A stretch of 64,000 bases of DNA from Nitrosomonas sp. JL21 (GCF_009833095.1 NZ_QRCB01000009.1:124001-188000), one strand, 5' to 3'. Shown: positions 1-8,129, numbered from the stretch's first letter. Notes: generated by a model not told the origin, from the sequence alone. A program made the numbers and translations.

Positions 1-2
1 CG

Positions 3-569
3 GCTCATCTATCCCAGAATCCGCTGCCAGATGCCTTTATTCTTCACACCCAGGCCAATTCGTCCGAATCATTGGAGCAATTACGCCAAGCCATGCAGGA
101 ATGGCCAGAGGTTGAACAGGTGCAGTTTGATTCTGTCTGGATCGAACGGCTGAATGAATTGCTGAAGTTGGGACGATTCATAGTGCTGATGCTGGCAATT
201 CTTCTAAGTTCTGCAATTATTGCCATTATGTTCAATACTATACGGCTGCAAATCCTTACTCAACAAGACGAAATCGAAATCTCTAAATTGATAGGCGCTA
301 CAGATAGTTTCATCCGTCGACCGTTCCTTTATTTTGGTGCATTACAAGGCTTTGTCAGCGGAGTGGCGGCATGGATTTTTATTGCTTTTTTCATCGAAAG
401 ATTAAACGAAGAACTCATAGGGCTCGCTCGCCTGTATCAGACTGACATCCATTTACAGTATTTATCTATTGACGATAGCTTAAGCTTGTTATTCTTTTCC
501 GCTTGGTTGGGCTGGTTGGGCGCTCGATTGTCCGTCGCCAACCATTTATGGAAAATTGAACCTCGATGA
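3..569 (+). CDS. ftsX: Cell division protein FtsX, C-terminal part
   Basis: The frame is open from the window edge, so the gene starts upstream and only about 188 residues are visible. FtsX is the inner-membrane subunit of the FtsEX ABC complex, which controls peptidoglycan hydrolases at the division septum. The visible part shows a short periplasmic stretch, a membrane segment (LMLAILLSSAIIAIMFN), a charged cytoplasmic loop with KLIGATDSFIRRPFL, and two further membrane segments. This is the usual FtsX C-terminal half. rpoH follows directly, the same ftsX-rpoH order as in many proteobacteria. Confidence 0.9.
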   Translation, partial: AHLSQNPLPDAFILHTQANSSESLEQLRQAMQEWPEVEQVQFDSVWIERLNELLKLGRFIVLMLAILLSSAIIAIMFNTIRLQILTQQDEIEISKLIGATDSFIRRPFLYFGALQGFVSGVAAWIFIAFFIERLNEELIGLARLYQTDIHLQYLSIDDSLSLLFFSAWLGWLGARLSVANHLWKIEPR

Positions 570-606
570 GAAACAACGATACCCCTCAGCGAAACTTTTC
601 AAACGA

Positions 607-633
607 CTGGCACTCTCACAATCGGAGTGCTAG
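607..633. promoter_or_regulatory. CIRCE-like operator (HrcA site) upstream of rpoH
   Basis: Two arms, CTGGCACTC (607-615) and GAGTGCTAG (625-633), are separated by exactly nine bases. The CIRCE consensus is TTAGCACTC-N9-GAGTGCTAA, so 15 of 18 arm positions match, and the arms form an inverted repeat. The site lies about 55 bases before the rpoH start, where a repressor could block transcription. It suggests that HrcA represses the heat-shock sigma gene. hrcA itself is not in the window. Confidence 0.8.
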
Positions 634-687
634 AATTGGCAAAAGGTGGGAGTGAGTGTACATACATCTGATGAGGAGATTATTGCA

Positions 688-1539
688 ATGACGAATGCTT
701 TAACCCTACCCTTGATGGGTGGAAGTTTGGAAAATTATATTCAGTCAATTAATTCTTTCCCCATTCTTACCCAAGAAGAAGAAAGGAGCTTGGCCCAGCG
801 TTTATGGAATCATGGCGATATTGAAGCTGCACAACGTTTGATCTTGTCGCATTTACGATTTGTAGTTGCGATTGCACGCGGTTATAAAGGATATGGACTT
901 CCGCAAGCCGACCTGATACAGGAAGGCAATATCGGCTTGATGAAAGCAGTCAAACGTTTTGATCCAGAACGAGGTGTGCGACTGGTGTCATTTGCTGTCC
1001 ATTGGATCAAGGCAGAGATCCATGAATTTATCATGCGTAATTGGCGATTGGTTAAAATTGCAACTACCAAGCAACAGCGCAAATTGTTCTTCAATTTACG
1101 CAGCATGAAACAGGGGTTAGACACGATGAATCCTCAAGAAGTAAGCGCAATGGCAACACAGCTCGGTGTGAAAACTGAAGAAGTCATCGAAATGGAGAAA
1201 CGTTTCAATGGATCGGATATTTCTTTGGAGCCTTCATCAGATGAAGACGATGAAGACACCTACAGCCCCATCAATTATCTTACTGATGGAGCCGAGCCCT
1301 CGCAAATCTTGGAAAAGGAGCAGATCACGGGGTTACGCGACCAAGGTCTACAGCAATCACTGGCAAGTCTCGATGATCGGAGCCGCCATATCATCGAATC
1401 ACGTTGGTTAAGAGAAAATGATACGGCGACTTTGCATGATTTAGCTGATGAATTAGGCGTATCGGCAGAGCGTGTTCGTCAGATTGAAGCAAAAGCATTA
1501 CAAAAAATGCGAAGCGTCATTACAGCTCACGCAGAATAA
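688..1539 (+). CDS. rpoH: RNA polymerase heat-shock sigma factor RpoH (sigma-32)
   Basis: This gene encodes a sigma-70 family factor that directs RNA polymerase to heat-shock promoters. Region 2 is clear (HLRFVVAIARGYKGYGLPQ), as are the RpoH box QRKLFFNLR near residues 130-138 and a C-terminal region 4 helix-turn-helix ending GVSAERVRQIEAKAL. A longer reading from a GTG at 646 is open. The ATG at 688 is preferred because GAGGAG (673-678) sits nine bases upstream and the resulting 284 residues equal the usual length. A CIRCE-like operator lies upstream, so HrcA control is likely. Confidence 0.95.
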   Translation: MTNALTLPLMGGSLENYIQSINSFPILTQEEERSLAQRLWNHGDIEAAQRLILSHLRFVVAIARGYKGYGLPQADLIQEGNIGLMKAVKRFDPERGVRLVSFAVHWIKAEIHEFIMRNWRLVKIATTKQQRKLFFNLRSMKQGLDTMNPQEVSAMATQLGVKTEEVIEMEKRFNGSDISLEPSSDEDDEDTYSPINYLTDGAEPSQILEKEQITGLRDQGLQQSLASLDDRSRHIIESRWLRENDTATLHDLADELGVSAERVRQIEAKALQKMRSVITAHAE

Positions 1540-1540
1540 C

Positions 1541-1567
1541 TCGAACTTGCGTTGCATCACAGTTCGA
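1541..1567 (+). terminator. Weak hairpin after rpoH
   Basis: TCGAACT (1541-1547) can pair with AGTTCGA (1561-1567) across a 13-base loop directly after the rpoH stop. T-rich sequence follows from about 1577. The stem is short and the T-run is not adjacent, so this is only a possible terminator. Confidence 0.3.
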
Positions 1568-1590
1568 AAGAACAAAATTTTAGTTTTAAC

Positions 1591-1683
1591 GGAGAGGTAC
1601 CGAAGCGGTCACAACGGCGCTGACTCGAAATCAGTTGGTCAGGGTAACTTGGCACATGAGTTCGAATCCCATCCTCTCCGCCA
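1591..1683 (+). tRNA. serU: tRNA-Ser (anticodon CGA)
   Basis: The acceptor stem GGAGAGG (1591-1597) pairs perfectly with CCTCTCC (1673-1679), followed by discriminator G and an encoded CCA. The anticodon loop CTCGAAA between GCTGA and TCAGT gives anticodon CGA, which reads the serine codon UCG. A long variable arm makes the gene 93 bases, as expected for a class II serine tRNA. The T-loop TTCGAATCC is standard. The 3' end is the apparent attachment site of the island that follows. The symbol follows E. coli usage. Confidence 0.95.
1664..1683 (+). other. Left attachment core (attL) in the tRNA 3' end
   Basis: The last 20 bases of the tRNA gene recur as GAACCCCATCCTCCCGCCA at 8111-8129 and, shortened, as GAACCCCATCCTC at 12200-12212. 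An integrase gene starts 196 bases downstream. Insertion into a tRNA 3' end that regenerates the tRNA is typical of P4-type integrases. The role as attL is inferred. Confidence 0.7.
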
Positions 1684-1778
1684 TCTATACACCAAACGTT
1701 GCCTAGCAACACCAAAAAACCTCAATAAAATAAATAATCTTACAGTAATTTAGCCAACTATTGGCAACCCTGAGTAAA

Positions 1779-1845
1779 GCGGGTAACATACTTGAAAGGC
1801 GGGTAAATTTAAGGGCAAGGAATTACCCGTAGTTTCATTACCCGT
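1779..1845. repeat. Four GGGTAA-type repeats in front of the integrase
   Basis: Direct copies GCGGGTAA lie at 1779-1786 and 1799-1806, and inverted copies TTACCCGT at 1823-1830 and 1838-1845. ACGGGTAA recurs at the element's right end (8035-8042, 8047-8054) and at the second right end (12135-12142). Short repeats at both ends of an integrative element are typical arm-type integrase or excisionase binding sites. They could also control the integrase promoter. The function is inferred. Confidence 0.5.
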
Positions 1846-1878
1846 TTTATTGTTGTTTACCGGTATTCAGGGGGTTAC

Positions 1879-3090
1879 GTGAAACTCACCGATTCAATCA
1901 TTAAAGCTGCAAAGCCCAAGGATAAGCGCTACAACTTACCCGACGGTAAAGGACTGGCGCTATGGGTACAGCCTGACGGCCAGAAGTGCTGGCGCTTTCG
2001 TTATTACTTTAACGATAAAGAAAAGATGTTATCCCTGGGCTTCTATCCCGCCGTATCGCTGGCTGCAGCAAGACAAGAACATACCCGCTTCAAAGAATTG
2101 CTGGCACAAGATATCGACCCTTCCGACAATCGTAAGGAACAGAAACGGCAGCAGGCAATGGCGGCAACCAATAGCTTTGAATCGATAGCCCATCTTTGGT
2201 GGGATCACTGGAAGCATGATAAGACCGAACGCCATGCGGATTACACGATGCGACGCATGGAAGCAGACATATTCCCTGTTATTGGTGCAAAACCGATCAA
2301 TGGGATTACAGCCGCGCAATTGATAGCGATGATCCGCAAGGTTGAGGCCCGTGGTGCATTGGATATTGCCAAGCGAGTATTGACGATGTGTGGACAGGTC
2401 ATGCGCTATGCAGTGGCACATGGACTCGCTGAACGTAACCCAGCAGCAGATATCAAGCCTTCTGACGTATTAAAGCCTGCCAATAAAACAAATTACACCC
2501 GATTAAGTGAAAAGGAATTACCCGAGTTATTGCGGAAAATAGACGGGTACGAAGGTCAGCCACTTACCCGTTTTGCATTGCAATTGATGGCGCTAACGTT
2601 TGTGCGTACTGGTGAATTGATTGGCGCCCGATGGGATGAAATTGACCTGACCAAAAAGGAATGGCGCATACCGGCTGAACGCATGAAGATGAAAACACCG
2701 CATATCGTCCCCCTATCCGATCAGGCTATTGATATCTTAACGAAGATAAAGAACCTATCTGCTGACGATATCCTGCTGTTCCCAAGCGAGCGCAGAGACG
2801 GCAAATCGATGAGCAATAACACCATTCTTTATGCACTGTATCGGTTGGGTTATCACAGCCGCATGACAGGCCACGGTTTCAGGGGCATAGCGTCAACGAT
2901 CCTTCATGAACGCGGCTATAACCATGACCACATTGAATTACAGCTAGCACATGCCCCACGCAATGCAGTATCAGCGGCTTATAACCATGCACTCTACCTT
3001 GAACCACGAACAAGGATGATGCAGAACTGGGCGGATTATTTGGAAGGGATAAAGGCAGGTGCGGCAGTATTGCCATTCAGGGCAGCATAA
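1879..3090 (+). CDS. P4-type tyrosine recombinase / integrase
   Basis: The protein has 403 residues, normal for the family. The N-terminal DUF4102 arm-binding domain (about residues 1-85, NLPDGKGLALWVQPDG) is followed by a core-binding domain and a catalytic domain. Catalytic residues can be placed: Arg243 in RTGELIGARW, His332 and Arg335 in HGFRG, and nucleophile Tyr368 in AAYNHALYLEPR, followed by the family's RMMQNWADYL motif. It starts with GTG and appears intact. It would integrate and excise element 1 at the adjacent tRNA-Ser. GGGTAA repeats upstream may bind its arm domain. Confidence 0.95.
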   Translation: MKLTDSIIKAAKPKDKRYNLPDGKGLALWVQPDGQKCWRFRYYFNDKEKMLSLGFYPAVSLAAARQEHTRFKELLAQDIDPSDNRKEQKRQQAMAATNSFESIAHLWWDHWKHDKTERHADYTMRRMEADIFPVIGAKPINGITAAQLIAMIRKVEARGALDIAKRVLTMCGQVMRYAVAHGLAERNPAADIKPSDVLKPANKTNYTRLSEKELPELLRKIDGYEGQPLTRFALQLMALTFVRTGELIGARWDEIDLTKKEWRIPAERMKMKTPHIVPLSDQAIDILTKIKNLSADDILLFPSERRDGKSMSNNTILYALYRLGYHSRMTGHGFRGIASTILHERGYNHDHIELQLAHAPRNAVSAAYNHALYLEPRTRMMQNWADYLEGIKAGAAVLPFRAA

Positions 3091-3195
3091 CGAGTTTAAA
3101 CCGCCGCCTGACGGTTTCAGGTAAAGAGCGGGGTTATCAAGTGTGCAGCACCTGAAGCCCCTAACCACAACACAAACTTAATAGGAGTTTGAATC

Positions 3196-3486
3196 ATGGC
3201 TAATAAAGATTTTACCAGCAACAATGACATCAAAAAAGCACGCACGCACCGCAAGTCACGAATTAATCCAAAAGTCATAGCTAATATCATTCACTTATCC
3301 ATTGAGTGGAGGAAAGAATCTGCGCGGAATCAGTGGAGCGATGCATTAAAAATATACCTTGCCACTCTTAATGATAATGACTTTAATATAGCTCAGCATG
3401 TAGTCAAATTCATAGCACAGAAACCATGCGCTATCGACACTTCATATTTATGTGAAGTCATCCCTTTCCCAGCAATTAAAAAATAG
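3196..3486 (+). CDS. Hypothetical protein of element 1
   Basis: This reading frame encodes 96 residues, with AGGAG 8 bases before the ATG. The N-terminus is basic (KKARTHRKSRINPK), the middle is helical and no known motif is recognised. It lies in the operon direction of the element between the integrase and another unknown gene. The good ribosome-binding site and position support a real gene. The function is unknown. Confidence 0.55.
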   Translation: MANKDFTSNNDIKKARTHRKSRINPKVIANIIHLSIEWRKESARNQWSDALKIYLATLNDNDFNIAQHVVKFIAQKPCAIDTSYLCEVIPFPAIKK

Positions 3487-3589
3487 AAATTATTTTGATA
3501 AAACCACCCCTAGCCCGACGGGGCGAAAAGCGGAAACCTTCACTGCCTGGGGTGAACTTCATTATATTTTCTTTTGAATAAGCAGAAAT

Positions 3590-4117
3590 ATGAAAAAAAT
3601 CAAAACCAAAGAATACTCAAGCGCAGGGACTTGGCTTAAAAGTCTTACTGATGAAGATAGGAAAAAAATCACGCGATTGTATGAAGATAATCTGCACCAT
3701 ATTAAAGCTAAAGATATTTTAAAAGATGCAATACATAAGGCAATTGATAACCCGGAAATGACGCCGGGGGTAAAAGAAATAGGTGAAATGTTTATTTATA
3801 TGCTTCTTTCGTGCGGAGAATCTTTCGACTATACATTTGATGGAGCAGCTAAGGAAATTGTAGACATAGCAAGAGTCGAAATTCCCAGTGCGGGAGGTAA
3901 AGCACGAGCAGAAAATGATGAGAAAACCGATTATCTTAAAGAGATTGAAAAAGAAGCTAAAGCAAGAGCTGAGCAATTTAACAGATATGGTTATAAAGCT
4001 GATTTCGTTAGAGAAATGTTAAAGAAATATCCGAAATTAAAAGATGACAAAGCCATTAACACACGCTTAGGACAATTGGCAAAAAATGGAAAGATTGGGC
4101 GTTGGCAGAAAAAATAA
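3590..4117 (+). CDS. Hypothetical charged helical protein
   Basis: The 175 residues are rich in Lys and Glu, with long predicted helices (DYLKEIEKEAKARAEQFNRYG). The C-terminus KAINTRLGQLAKNGKIGRW looks like a small winged or DNA-contacting segment of the kind found at the end of phage regulatory proteins. I do not recognise the family. It is AT-rich, like the rest of the island, and a hairpin at 4129-4156 follows it. The ribosome-binding site is weak. Confidence 0.55.
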   Translation: MKKIKTKEYSSAGTWLKSLTDEDRKKITRLYEDNLHHIKAKDILKDAIHKAIDNPEMTPGVKEIGEMFIYMLLSCGESFDYTFDGAAKEIVDIARVEIPSAGGKARAENDEKTDYLKEIEKEAKARAEQFNRYGYKADFVREMLKKYPKLKDDKAINTRLGQLAKNGKIGRWQKK

Positions 4118-4128
4118 ACTTACCCTTC

Positions 4129-4156
4129 AGCTAGCAGACTCACCCGGCTGCTAGCT
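4129..4156 (+). terminator. Inverted repeat between element genes
   Basis: AGCTAGCAG (4129-4137) and CTGCTAGCT (4148-4156) form a perfect 9-bp stem with a 10-base loop. It lies 12 bases after the stop of the preceding gene and before the alpA-like gene. No long T-run follows. It may be a terminator or attenuator separating two transcription units. Confidence 0.45.
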
Positions 4157-4223
4157 CATTCGTATCAAATCATTTAGTTCATGAATAGTATGCGGCTACC
4201 TTCAATAACAAAGGATAGCTACT

Positions 4224-4454
4224 ATGACACAGAAGCAACAATTACCCACCCCGGACGCACTACCTGCCACCGGCAAAAGCCGGTTCAGTCAATTCAAGAA
4301 ATTCATACCCATAAGCAAAGAGAAGTTCAGGCAGTTATCAAAAGAGGGGCGCGCGCCACAACCCGAGCGCATGGGAATCAGGTGCACCTTTTACGACAAT
4401 CAAGAGCTTCATAGATGGCTTTCTGATCCGATCAACTATCGGGCGGGGGTGTAG
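4224..4454 (+). CDS. AlpA-like DNA-binding regulator / excisionase
   Basis: The 76 residues match the AlpA/phage excisionase layout: LPATGKSRFSQFKKFIPISK, then a recognition-helix region (EKFRQLSKEGRAPQPER) and the C-terminal NQELHRWLSDP motif. AlpA-type proteins activate integrase expression or direct excision in P4-like elements. AAGGA (4211-4215) lies 8 bases before the ATG. The stop overlaps the region of the next start, so the downstream primase-type gene is probably translationally coupled. An overlapping longer frame from 4181 is rejected. Confidence 0.8.
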   Translation: MTQKQQLPTPDALPATGKSRFSQFKKFIPISKEKFRQLSKEGRAPQPERMGIRCTFYDNQELHRWLSDPINYRAGV

Positions 4455-4456
4455 TG

Positions 4457-4969
4457 ATGCAGACACCAACAAAAAAGCCGCACCCGGCAGGGGTAACGGC
4501 TTATCAGAATTCACGCGTCAATTATAACATTCATAATCCACTGACTGAAGTCGAAAGCCGCTTAAATGGTGTAGTCAAACGCCAGAAAGGTGGATTACTG
4601 GCATTCTGTCCCAGCCACGATGACCGCAAAGGCCGCAGCTTGGCCGTATCGACTGGGCGTGAAGGTCAAGTGCTAATGCATTGCTTTGCTGGCTGTTCTA
4701 TTCACGAAATAACGCAAGCAATCGATTTAAATCCTGCTGACCTATTCCCGCGCTCAGATAATCAAAACTACGATCCACAGACGCGCTCGTACTTTTCTGA
4801 TTGGCAAACTCTTAGTGCATTACGGTATGACGCGCTTGTTGTGCTGAGTGCAGCCAGAACCATGCTTAGAGGTGAAAAGCTGGCTGAATCGGATGTCACC
4901 TTTCTATCCGGTGCAGTAATCCGGATTAATGAGGCCGCAAGTTACTCAAGAGGTGCACGCCATGAATAG
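4457..4969 (+). CDS. CHC2-type zinc-finger protein, primase-like
   Basis: The 170-residue protein contains a CHC2-type zinc site: CPSHDDRKGRSLAVS, then HCFAGCS. This is the N-terminal DNA-recognition module of DnaG-type and P4 alpha-type primases. The catalytic Toprim or archaeo-eukaryotic primase part is absent, so it is a stand-alone zinc-finger subunit. It is followed with an 8-base overlap by a DUF3987 ATPase, a common pair in satellites. The ATG at 4457 is preferred over a GTG at 4454 that overlaps the preceding stop. Confidence 0.8.
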   Translation: MQTPTKKPHPAGVTAYQNSRVNYNIHNPLTEVESRLNGVVKRQKGGLLAFCPSHDDRKGRSLAVSTGREGQVLMHCFAGCSIHEITQAIDLNPADLFPRSDNQNYDPQTRSYFSDWQTLSALRYDALVVLSAARTMLRGEKLAESDVTFLSGAVIRINEAASYSRGARHE

Positions 4970-6554
4970 TCTGGAAAATCAAGCTATGGAAATGCTTGGC
5001 GCCATCAACAATAAAAATATCATTCCTTCTAACGGCAGATATGCTGACTTGAATCTTAGTGCCGCGATTGATTCAAATCTGGCTTGGCCAGAACCGCAGC
5101 CACTATTAGCAAAACTACAGCCAGAGGCATACCCTGTAGAAGCTTTGCCGAATGGCATACGAGCTGCAGTGCAAGAGGTACATGGATTCGTTAAAGCCCC
5201 ATTGCCGTTGGTTGCTTCTTCAGCATTGGGCGCTTTGTCCGTAGCAGGTCAAGCTTATGTTGACGTTGAACGAACCTCTAAATTAACTGGCCCGGTTAGT
5301 TTATTTCTCTTAACCATTGCCGATTCTGGCGAGCGTAAATCCACTTGTGACGGGTTTTTCACTAAAGCTTTACGGGATTATGAGCAAGAGCAGGCGGAAG
5401 TCATGAAGCCAGAAATAGAACGTTATCAGGCTGAAATGGATTCATGGAATGCTGAACGGGATGGCTTGTTGTCAGCGATTAAAGAAGCAGCCAAGAAAGA
5501 CAAACCCACTAATCAATTAAAAGCCAATCTTGCTGAGCTTCAACAGGACAAACCTGAGCCGCCAAGAATACCCAGAATCTTACTGGGCGATGAAACACCC
5601 GAAAATCTAGCATGGCGACTGGCTAAGGAATGGCCTTCAGCGGGTATTGTATCGAGCGAAGCTGGTTCTGTTCTTGGTTCACATGGCATGGGTAAAGATT
5701 CAATCATGCGAAATCTTGCGTTATATAACACGCTTTGGGATGGCGGCACCCATTCAATAGGTCGAAGGACATCAGAATCATTCACGGTTAAAGGTGCGCG
5801 ATTAACTACAGCGTTACAGATCCAAGAAGCTACCCTGCGTGAATTTAATGATAAATCCGGGAATCTGGCACGCGGCACAGGATATTTTGCGCGATTCATG
5901 ATTGCTTGGCCCGAGTCAACACAGGGCACACGATTATTTACTGAGCCGCCAGAACACTGGCCAAACCTTGCAGCATTCAATAGTCGAATCAGTGAAATAT
6001 TATCGACACCTGCCCCATTAAACGCTGAAGGATGTTTAGAGCCAGTTTTATTGAAGTTCACGCCAGAAGCAAAGGCACTATGGATTGAGTTTTATGACAG
6101 CATAGAGTCAATGCTATCCAGTGGCAAAGAACTGTATGACGTGCGTGACGTTGCCAGCAAATCAGCAGATAACGCAGCCCGGCTAGCAGCCCTATTCCAT
6201 GTTTTCACATATGGTGTAAATGGATCAATAGGCACAGATAGCTTTGAAAGTGCAAGCAGTATTGTGGCATGGCACCTGAATGAATCTCGTCGTTTCTTTG
6301 GTGAATTAGCCTTACCGTCTGGAATGGCAGACGCGGTACGGCTGAACGATTGGTTAATTCAGCATTGCAAGCAAAACTGCACGCAATTTGTCGCAAAACG
6401 ATTTGTGCAGCAGTACGGAACCGTGAGAGATGGAATGCGGCTTGATGCTGCCATCAATGAGCTTGAATCATTGGATCGCATTCAAATAAGGAAAGACAGG
6501 AAGAAAGTGTCAATCTGGCTAAATCGAAGGATCGTGAGCAAGGAGGTAGCATGA
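4962..6554 (+). CDS. DUF3987 family ATPase (YfjI-like)
   Basis: The 530-residue protein opens with the DUF3987 signature (WPEPQPLLAKLQPEAYPVEALP). A Walker-A-like loop, ADSGERKST, lies near residue 120. The middle is charged and probably coiled-coil, followed by LGDETPENLAWRLAKEWPS, typical of the family. These proteins accompany primase zinc-finger proteins in prophages and are thought to act in replication, possibly as a helicase-type ATPase. The ATG at 4962 has AGAGG upstream, preferred over an earlier in-frame start at 4929. The stop overlaps the next ATG by 4 bases. Confidence 0.85.
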   Translation: MNSLENQAMEMLGAINNKNIIPSNGRYADLNLSAAIDSNLAWPEPQPLLAKLQPEAYPVEALPNGIRAAVQEVHGFVKAPLPLVASSALGALSVAGQAYVDVERTSKLTGPVSLFLLTIADSGERKSTCDGFFTKALRDYEQEQAEVMKPEIERYQAEMDSWNAERDGLLSAIKEAAKKDKPTNQLKANLAELQQDKPEPPRIPRILLGDETPENLAWRLAKEWPSAGIVSSEAGSVLGSHGMGKDSIMRNLALYNTLWDGGTHSIGRRTSESFTVKGARLTTALQIQEATLREFNDKSGNLARGTGYFARFMIAWPESTQGTRLFTEPPEHWPNLAAFNSRISEILSTPAPLNAEGCLEPVLLKFTPEAKALWIEFYDSIESMLSSGKELYDVRDVASKSADNAARLAALFHVFTYGVNGSIGTDSFESASSIVAWHLNESRRFFGELALPSGMADAVRLNDWLIQHCKQNCTQFVAKRFVQQYGTVRDGMRLDAAINELESLDRIQIRKDRKKVSIWLNRRIVSKEVA

Positions 6555-7039
6555 CTTTACTGGAAATTATCCGCAAAAAGAAAGTTGCTACAGCTACAGA
6601 CGCTACAGTTGCTACACATAATCTACAAAACAAGCCAACTGTAGCAAATGTAGCAAGTGTAGCCGTAGCAAATCCCAATAATGAAAAAATCAATCGAGAT
6701 ATTGAAAAGGTCAGATCGTGTCTTGTCCAGATTGGTGAACCTGAGGAAAATCATTATCTGATACTGAACAAGTGCAAACGTGACCCTGAAGCCTTGGTGT
6801 ACTATCTCGGACTTGCAGAAGAAAGTAATCGAAAAAAACGACGCGCCAATGTATTGAAAATACTAAAAGATAATCCGAGCACACAACGTGCAATCCACCA
6901 CGACACAGAAACTGATCCTGATAACGTGATTCTGACCATTGCCATTCGGGATCAATACACTTTTAAAATGTCGATACCGAAGCACAAGTACGATTCATTC
7001 ACGGTACTCGAAATTATAAAAGAGGCTGCGGTTCAGTAA
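6551..7039 (+). CDS. Hypothetical protein with repeated Val-Ala-Thr N-terminus
   Basis: This 162-residue protein is coupled to the DUF3987 gene by an ATGA overlap and has AGGAGG before it. Residues about 11-40 are low-complexity (VATATDATVAT and VANVASVAVAN), encoded by repeated GCTACA and TGTAGC units. The remainder, ending TFKMSIPKHKYDSFTVLEII, looks globular but is not recognised. The DNA repeats may matter more than the peptide, see the separate repeat entry. Confidence 0.65.
   Translation: MTLLEIIRKKKVATATDATVATHNLQNKPTVANVASVAVANPNNEKINRDIEKVRSCLVQIGEPEENHYLILNKCKRDPEALVYYLGLAEESNRKKRRANVLKILKDNPSTQRAIHHDTETDPDNVILTIAIRDQYTFKMSIPKHKYDSFTVLEIIKEAAVQ
6584..6672. repeat. Iteron-like GCTACA / TGTAGC repeat clusters
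   Basis: Four GCTACA units lie in 6584-6616 and, after about 24 bases, four reverse-oriented GTAGC units (three of them TGTAGC) lie in 6640-6672. The two clusters form a large imperfect inverted repeat. They lie inside a coding region directly after the primase-type and DUF3987 genes. P4-like replicons use such repeats as primase-bound replication sites, so an origin is a reasonable guess. A purely protein-level repeat is the alternative. Confidence 0.5.
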
Positions 7040-7090
7040 ATAAAATTGAATCTTTGAATATCAGTTAGTTAATGTTAAGGAATGTTAAAA

Positions 7091-7477
7091 ATGAATGAAA
7101 AACAGCAACAAGCAATTTTATTGATGGCAGAAGGCAAAATGTGTCAGGAAGTAGCTGAAGCGCTAGGAGTGACCCCTAAAACAATCAGTACATGGCGCGC
7201 TGATCCTGACTTTAAAGCTGCACTCAACCAACACCTGCACAACATTCAAGAAGCGCATTCAGAGATATTGCGTAATTTGCAAGGCTTGGCATTAAAAACC
7301 ATTGAGGATTGCTTGAATGATCCAGAATTACCCGTAAAAGATAAGCTAGCGGCTGCGTTTAAAACTATTGAAATAGGAAAAACCACCATAGCACAGCCTG
7401 GCAGTACTGATGCCTACGAGATAAAGGCGCAAGAAAATCACAATCTGAAAGTTAATCGGCTTTTAGCTGGTGTTTAA
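7091..7477 (+). CDS. HTH protein resembling terminase small subunits
   Basis: The 128 residues begin with a helix-turn-helix (EVAEALGVTPKTISTWRADPDF), then a helical region with EAHSEILRNLQGLALKTIEDC and a KDKLAAAFKTIEIGK segment. The layout matches phBC6A51-type and terminase-small-subunit-like proteins of phages, which bind DNA at packaging sites. AAGGA (7077-7081) fits the ATG at 7091 and not the ATG at 7082. In an element without capsid genes it could redirect a helper phage's packaging or act only as a regulator. The role is inferred. Confidence 0.65.
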   Translation: MNEKQQQAILLMAEGKMCQEVAEALGVTPKTISTWRADPDFKAALNQHLHNIQEAHSEILRNLQGLALKTIEDCLNDPELPVKDKLAAAFKTIEIGKTTIAQPGSTDAYEIKAQENHNLKVNRLLAGV

Positions 7478-7628
7478 AGACAAATGCAAAATAACTTCTT
7501 GATCGATTACCAATGATTGAAAAATAAAATTCATCAGAATCACTCACACCCAATCATCTATCAATGGCCTAGGTACCCCCCATCTGGGCTTTTTGGCTTC
7601 TCTGAACCTAAATCTCAGGTACTTAGAT

Positions 7629-7835
7629 ACTGCACAGAGGGCAATAGTGGCTAGTGCTCAGGATTGAGCGCAAGCGCAGCCAGCATACAGGCCTGAGAAA
7701 GCCGGTAACGTTACCGGGTTATCGACAGTAGCAGATCGTGCTGCTAAATCTGGCGCAAGCTGCAGCAATGCTTAATGTGTCAACTGATTCAGTTCAGTTT
7801 GCAAAGAAAGTGCTTGAACGTGCGTTTTCACACAG
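7629..7835 (+). pseudogene. Decayed ParB-like partition/regulatory gene, element 1 copy
   Basis: Scattered pieces in different frames resemble one protein: QRAIVAS at 7635-7655 and AQAAAMLNVSTDSVQFAKKVLE from about 7750. The same pieces appear in better order in the fragment at 11163-11393 (QRAMVAS, AKAAEMLNVSRESVISARKVI). Stops and frame changes between them show decay. The intact family is usually seen as ParB-like or phage DNA-binding proteins. It lies just before the right end of element 1. Confidence 0.5.
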
Positions 7836-8017
7836 AAAAATATTTGGAAATACTCCACCATTATTGCGAAGTTGCCGCTCCTTTGGCCAGTGTGTCTCCC
7901 TCCCAGCGCACTGGTTTTTCTTATGCGCTATTCAAAGTCAATTCGAGCGCAGAAATATTTTTGATTTGATCGGACTAGATGGATGCTTAAAGTTAAACCA
8001 CCGAGAGCTAAAAAAAG

Positions 8018-8123
8018 GGGGTACTTTTCAAAAAACGGGTAAAATTACGGGTAAATTAAAAAACATAAAAATGTAGATCTTCATATTTATTAGCTTTCAT
8101 GGAATAATATGAACCCCATCCTC
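8018..8123 (+). repeat. Right-end repeat, copy 1
   Basis: This stretch starting GGGTACTTTTCAAAAAACGG recurs at 12118-12212. The copies share the start, an AAATGTAGAT segment, the run TTATTAGCTTTCATGGAATA and the end GAACCCCATCCTC. Copy 1 has about 11 extra bases that duplicate the ACGGGTAA motif. The repeat ends exactly at the att-like core, so it is best read as the conserved right terminus of related integrative elements. Confidence 0.8.
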
Positions 8124-8129
8124 CCGCCA
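8111..8129 (+). other. Attachment-like core (right end of element 1)
   Basis: GAACCCCATCCTCCCGCCA matches the tRNA-Ser 3' end (1664-1683) with one substitution and one deleted base. It marks the end of the integrase-bearing element. It is not part of a functional tRNA. Confidence 0.65.

Larger units (their letters stand above)
1684..8129 (+). mobile_element. Integrated element 1 (P4-like satellite or integrative element)
   Basis: This segment runs from the tRNA-Ser 3' end to an imperfect copy of that end at 8111-8129. It carries, in one direction, a P4-type integrase, two unknown genes, an AlpA-like regulator, a CHC2 zinc-finger primase-type protein, a DUF3987 ATPase, a gene with iteron-like repeats, an HTH protein resembling terminase small subunits, and a decayed partition-type gene. 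No capsid, tail or conjugation genes are visible. That fits a phage satellite or small replicating integrative element. Limits are inferred from the repeats. Confidence 0.7.

Noticed and set aside
4181..4414. Alternative frame overlapping the AlpA-like gene
   Set aside because: The other frame gives a clear AlpA pattern with a good ribosome-binding site.
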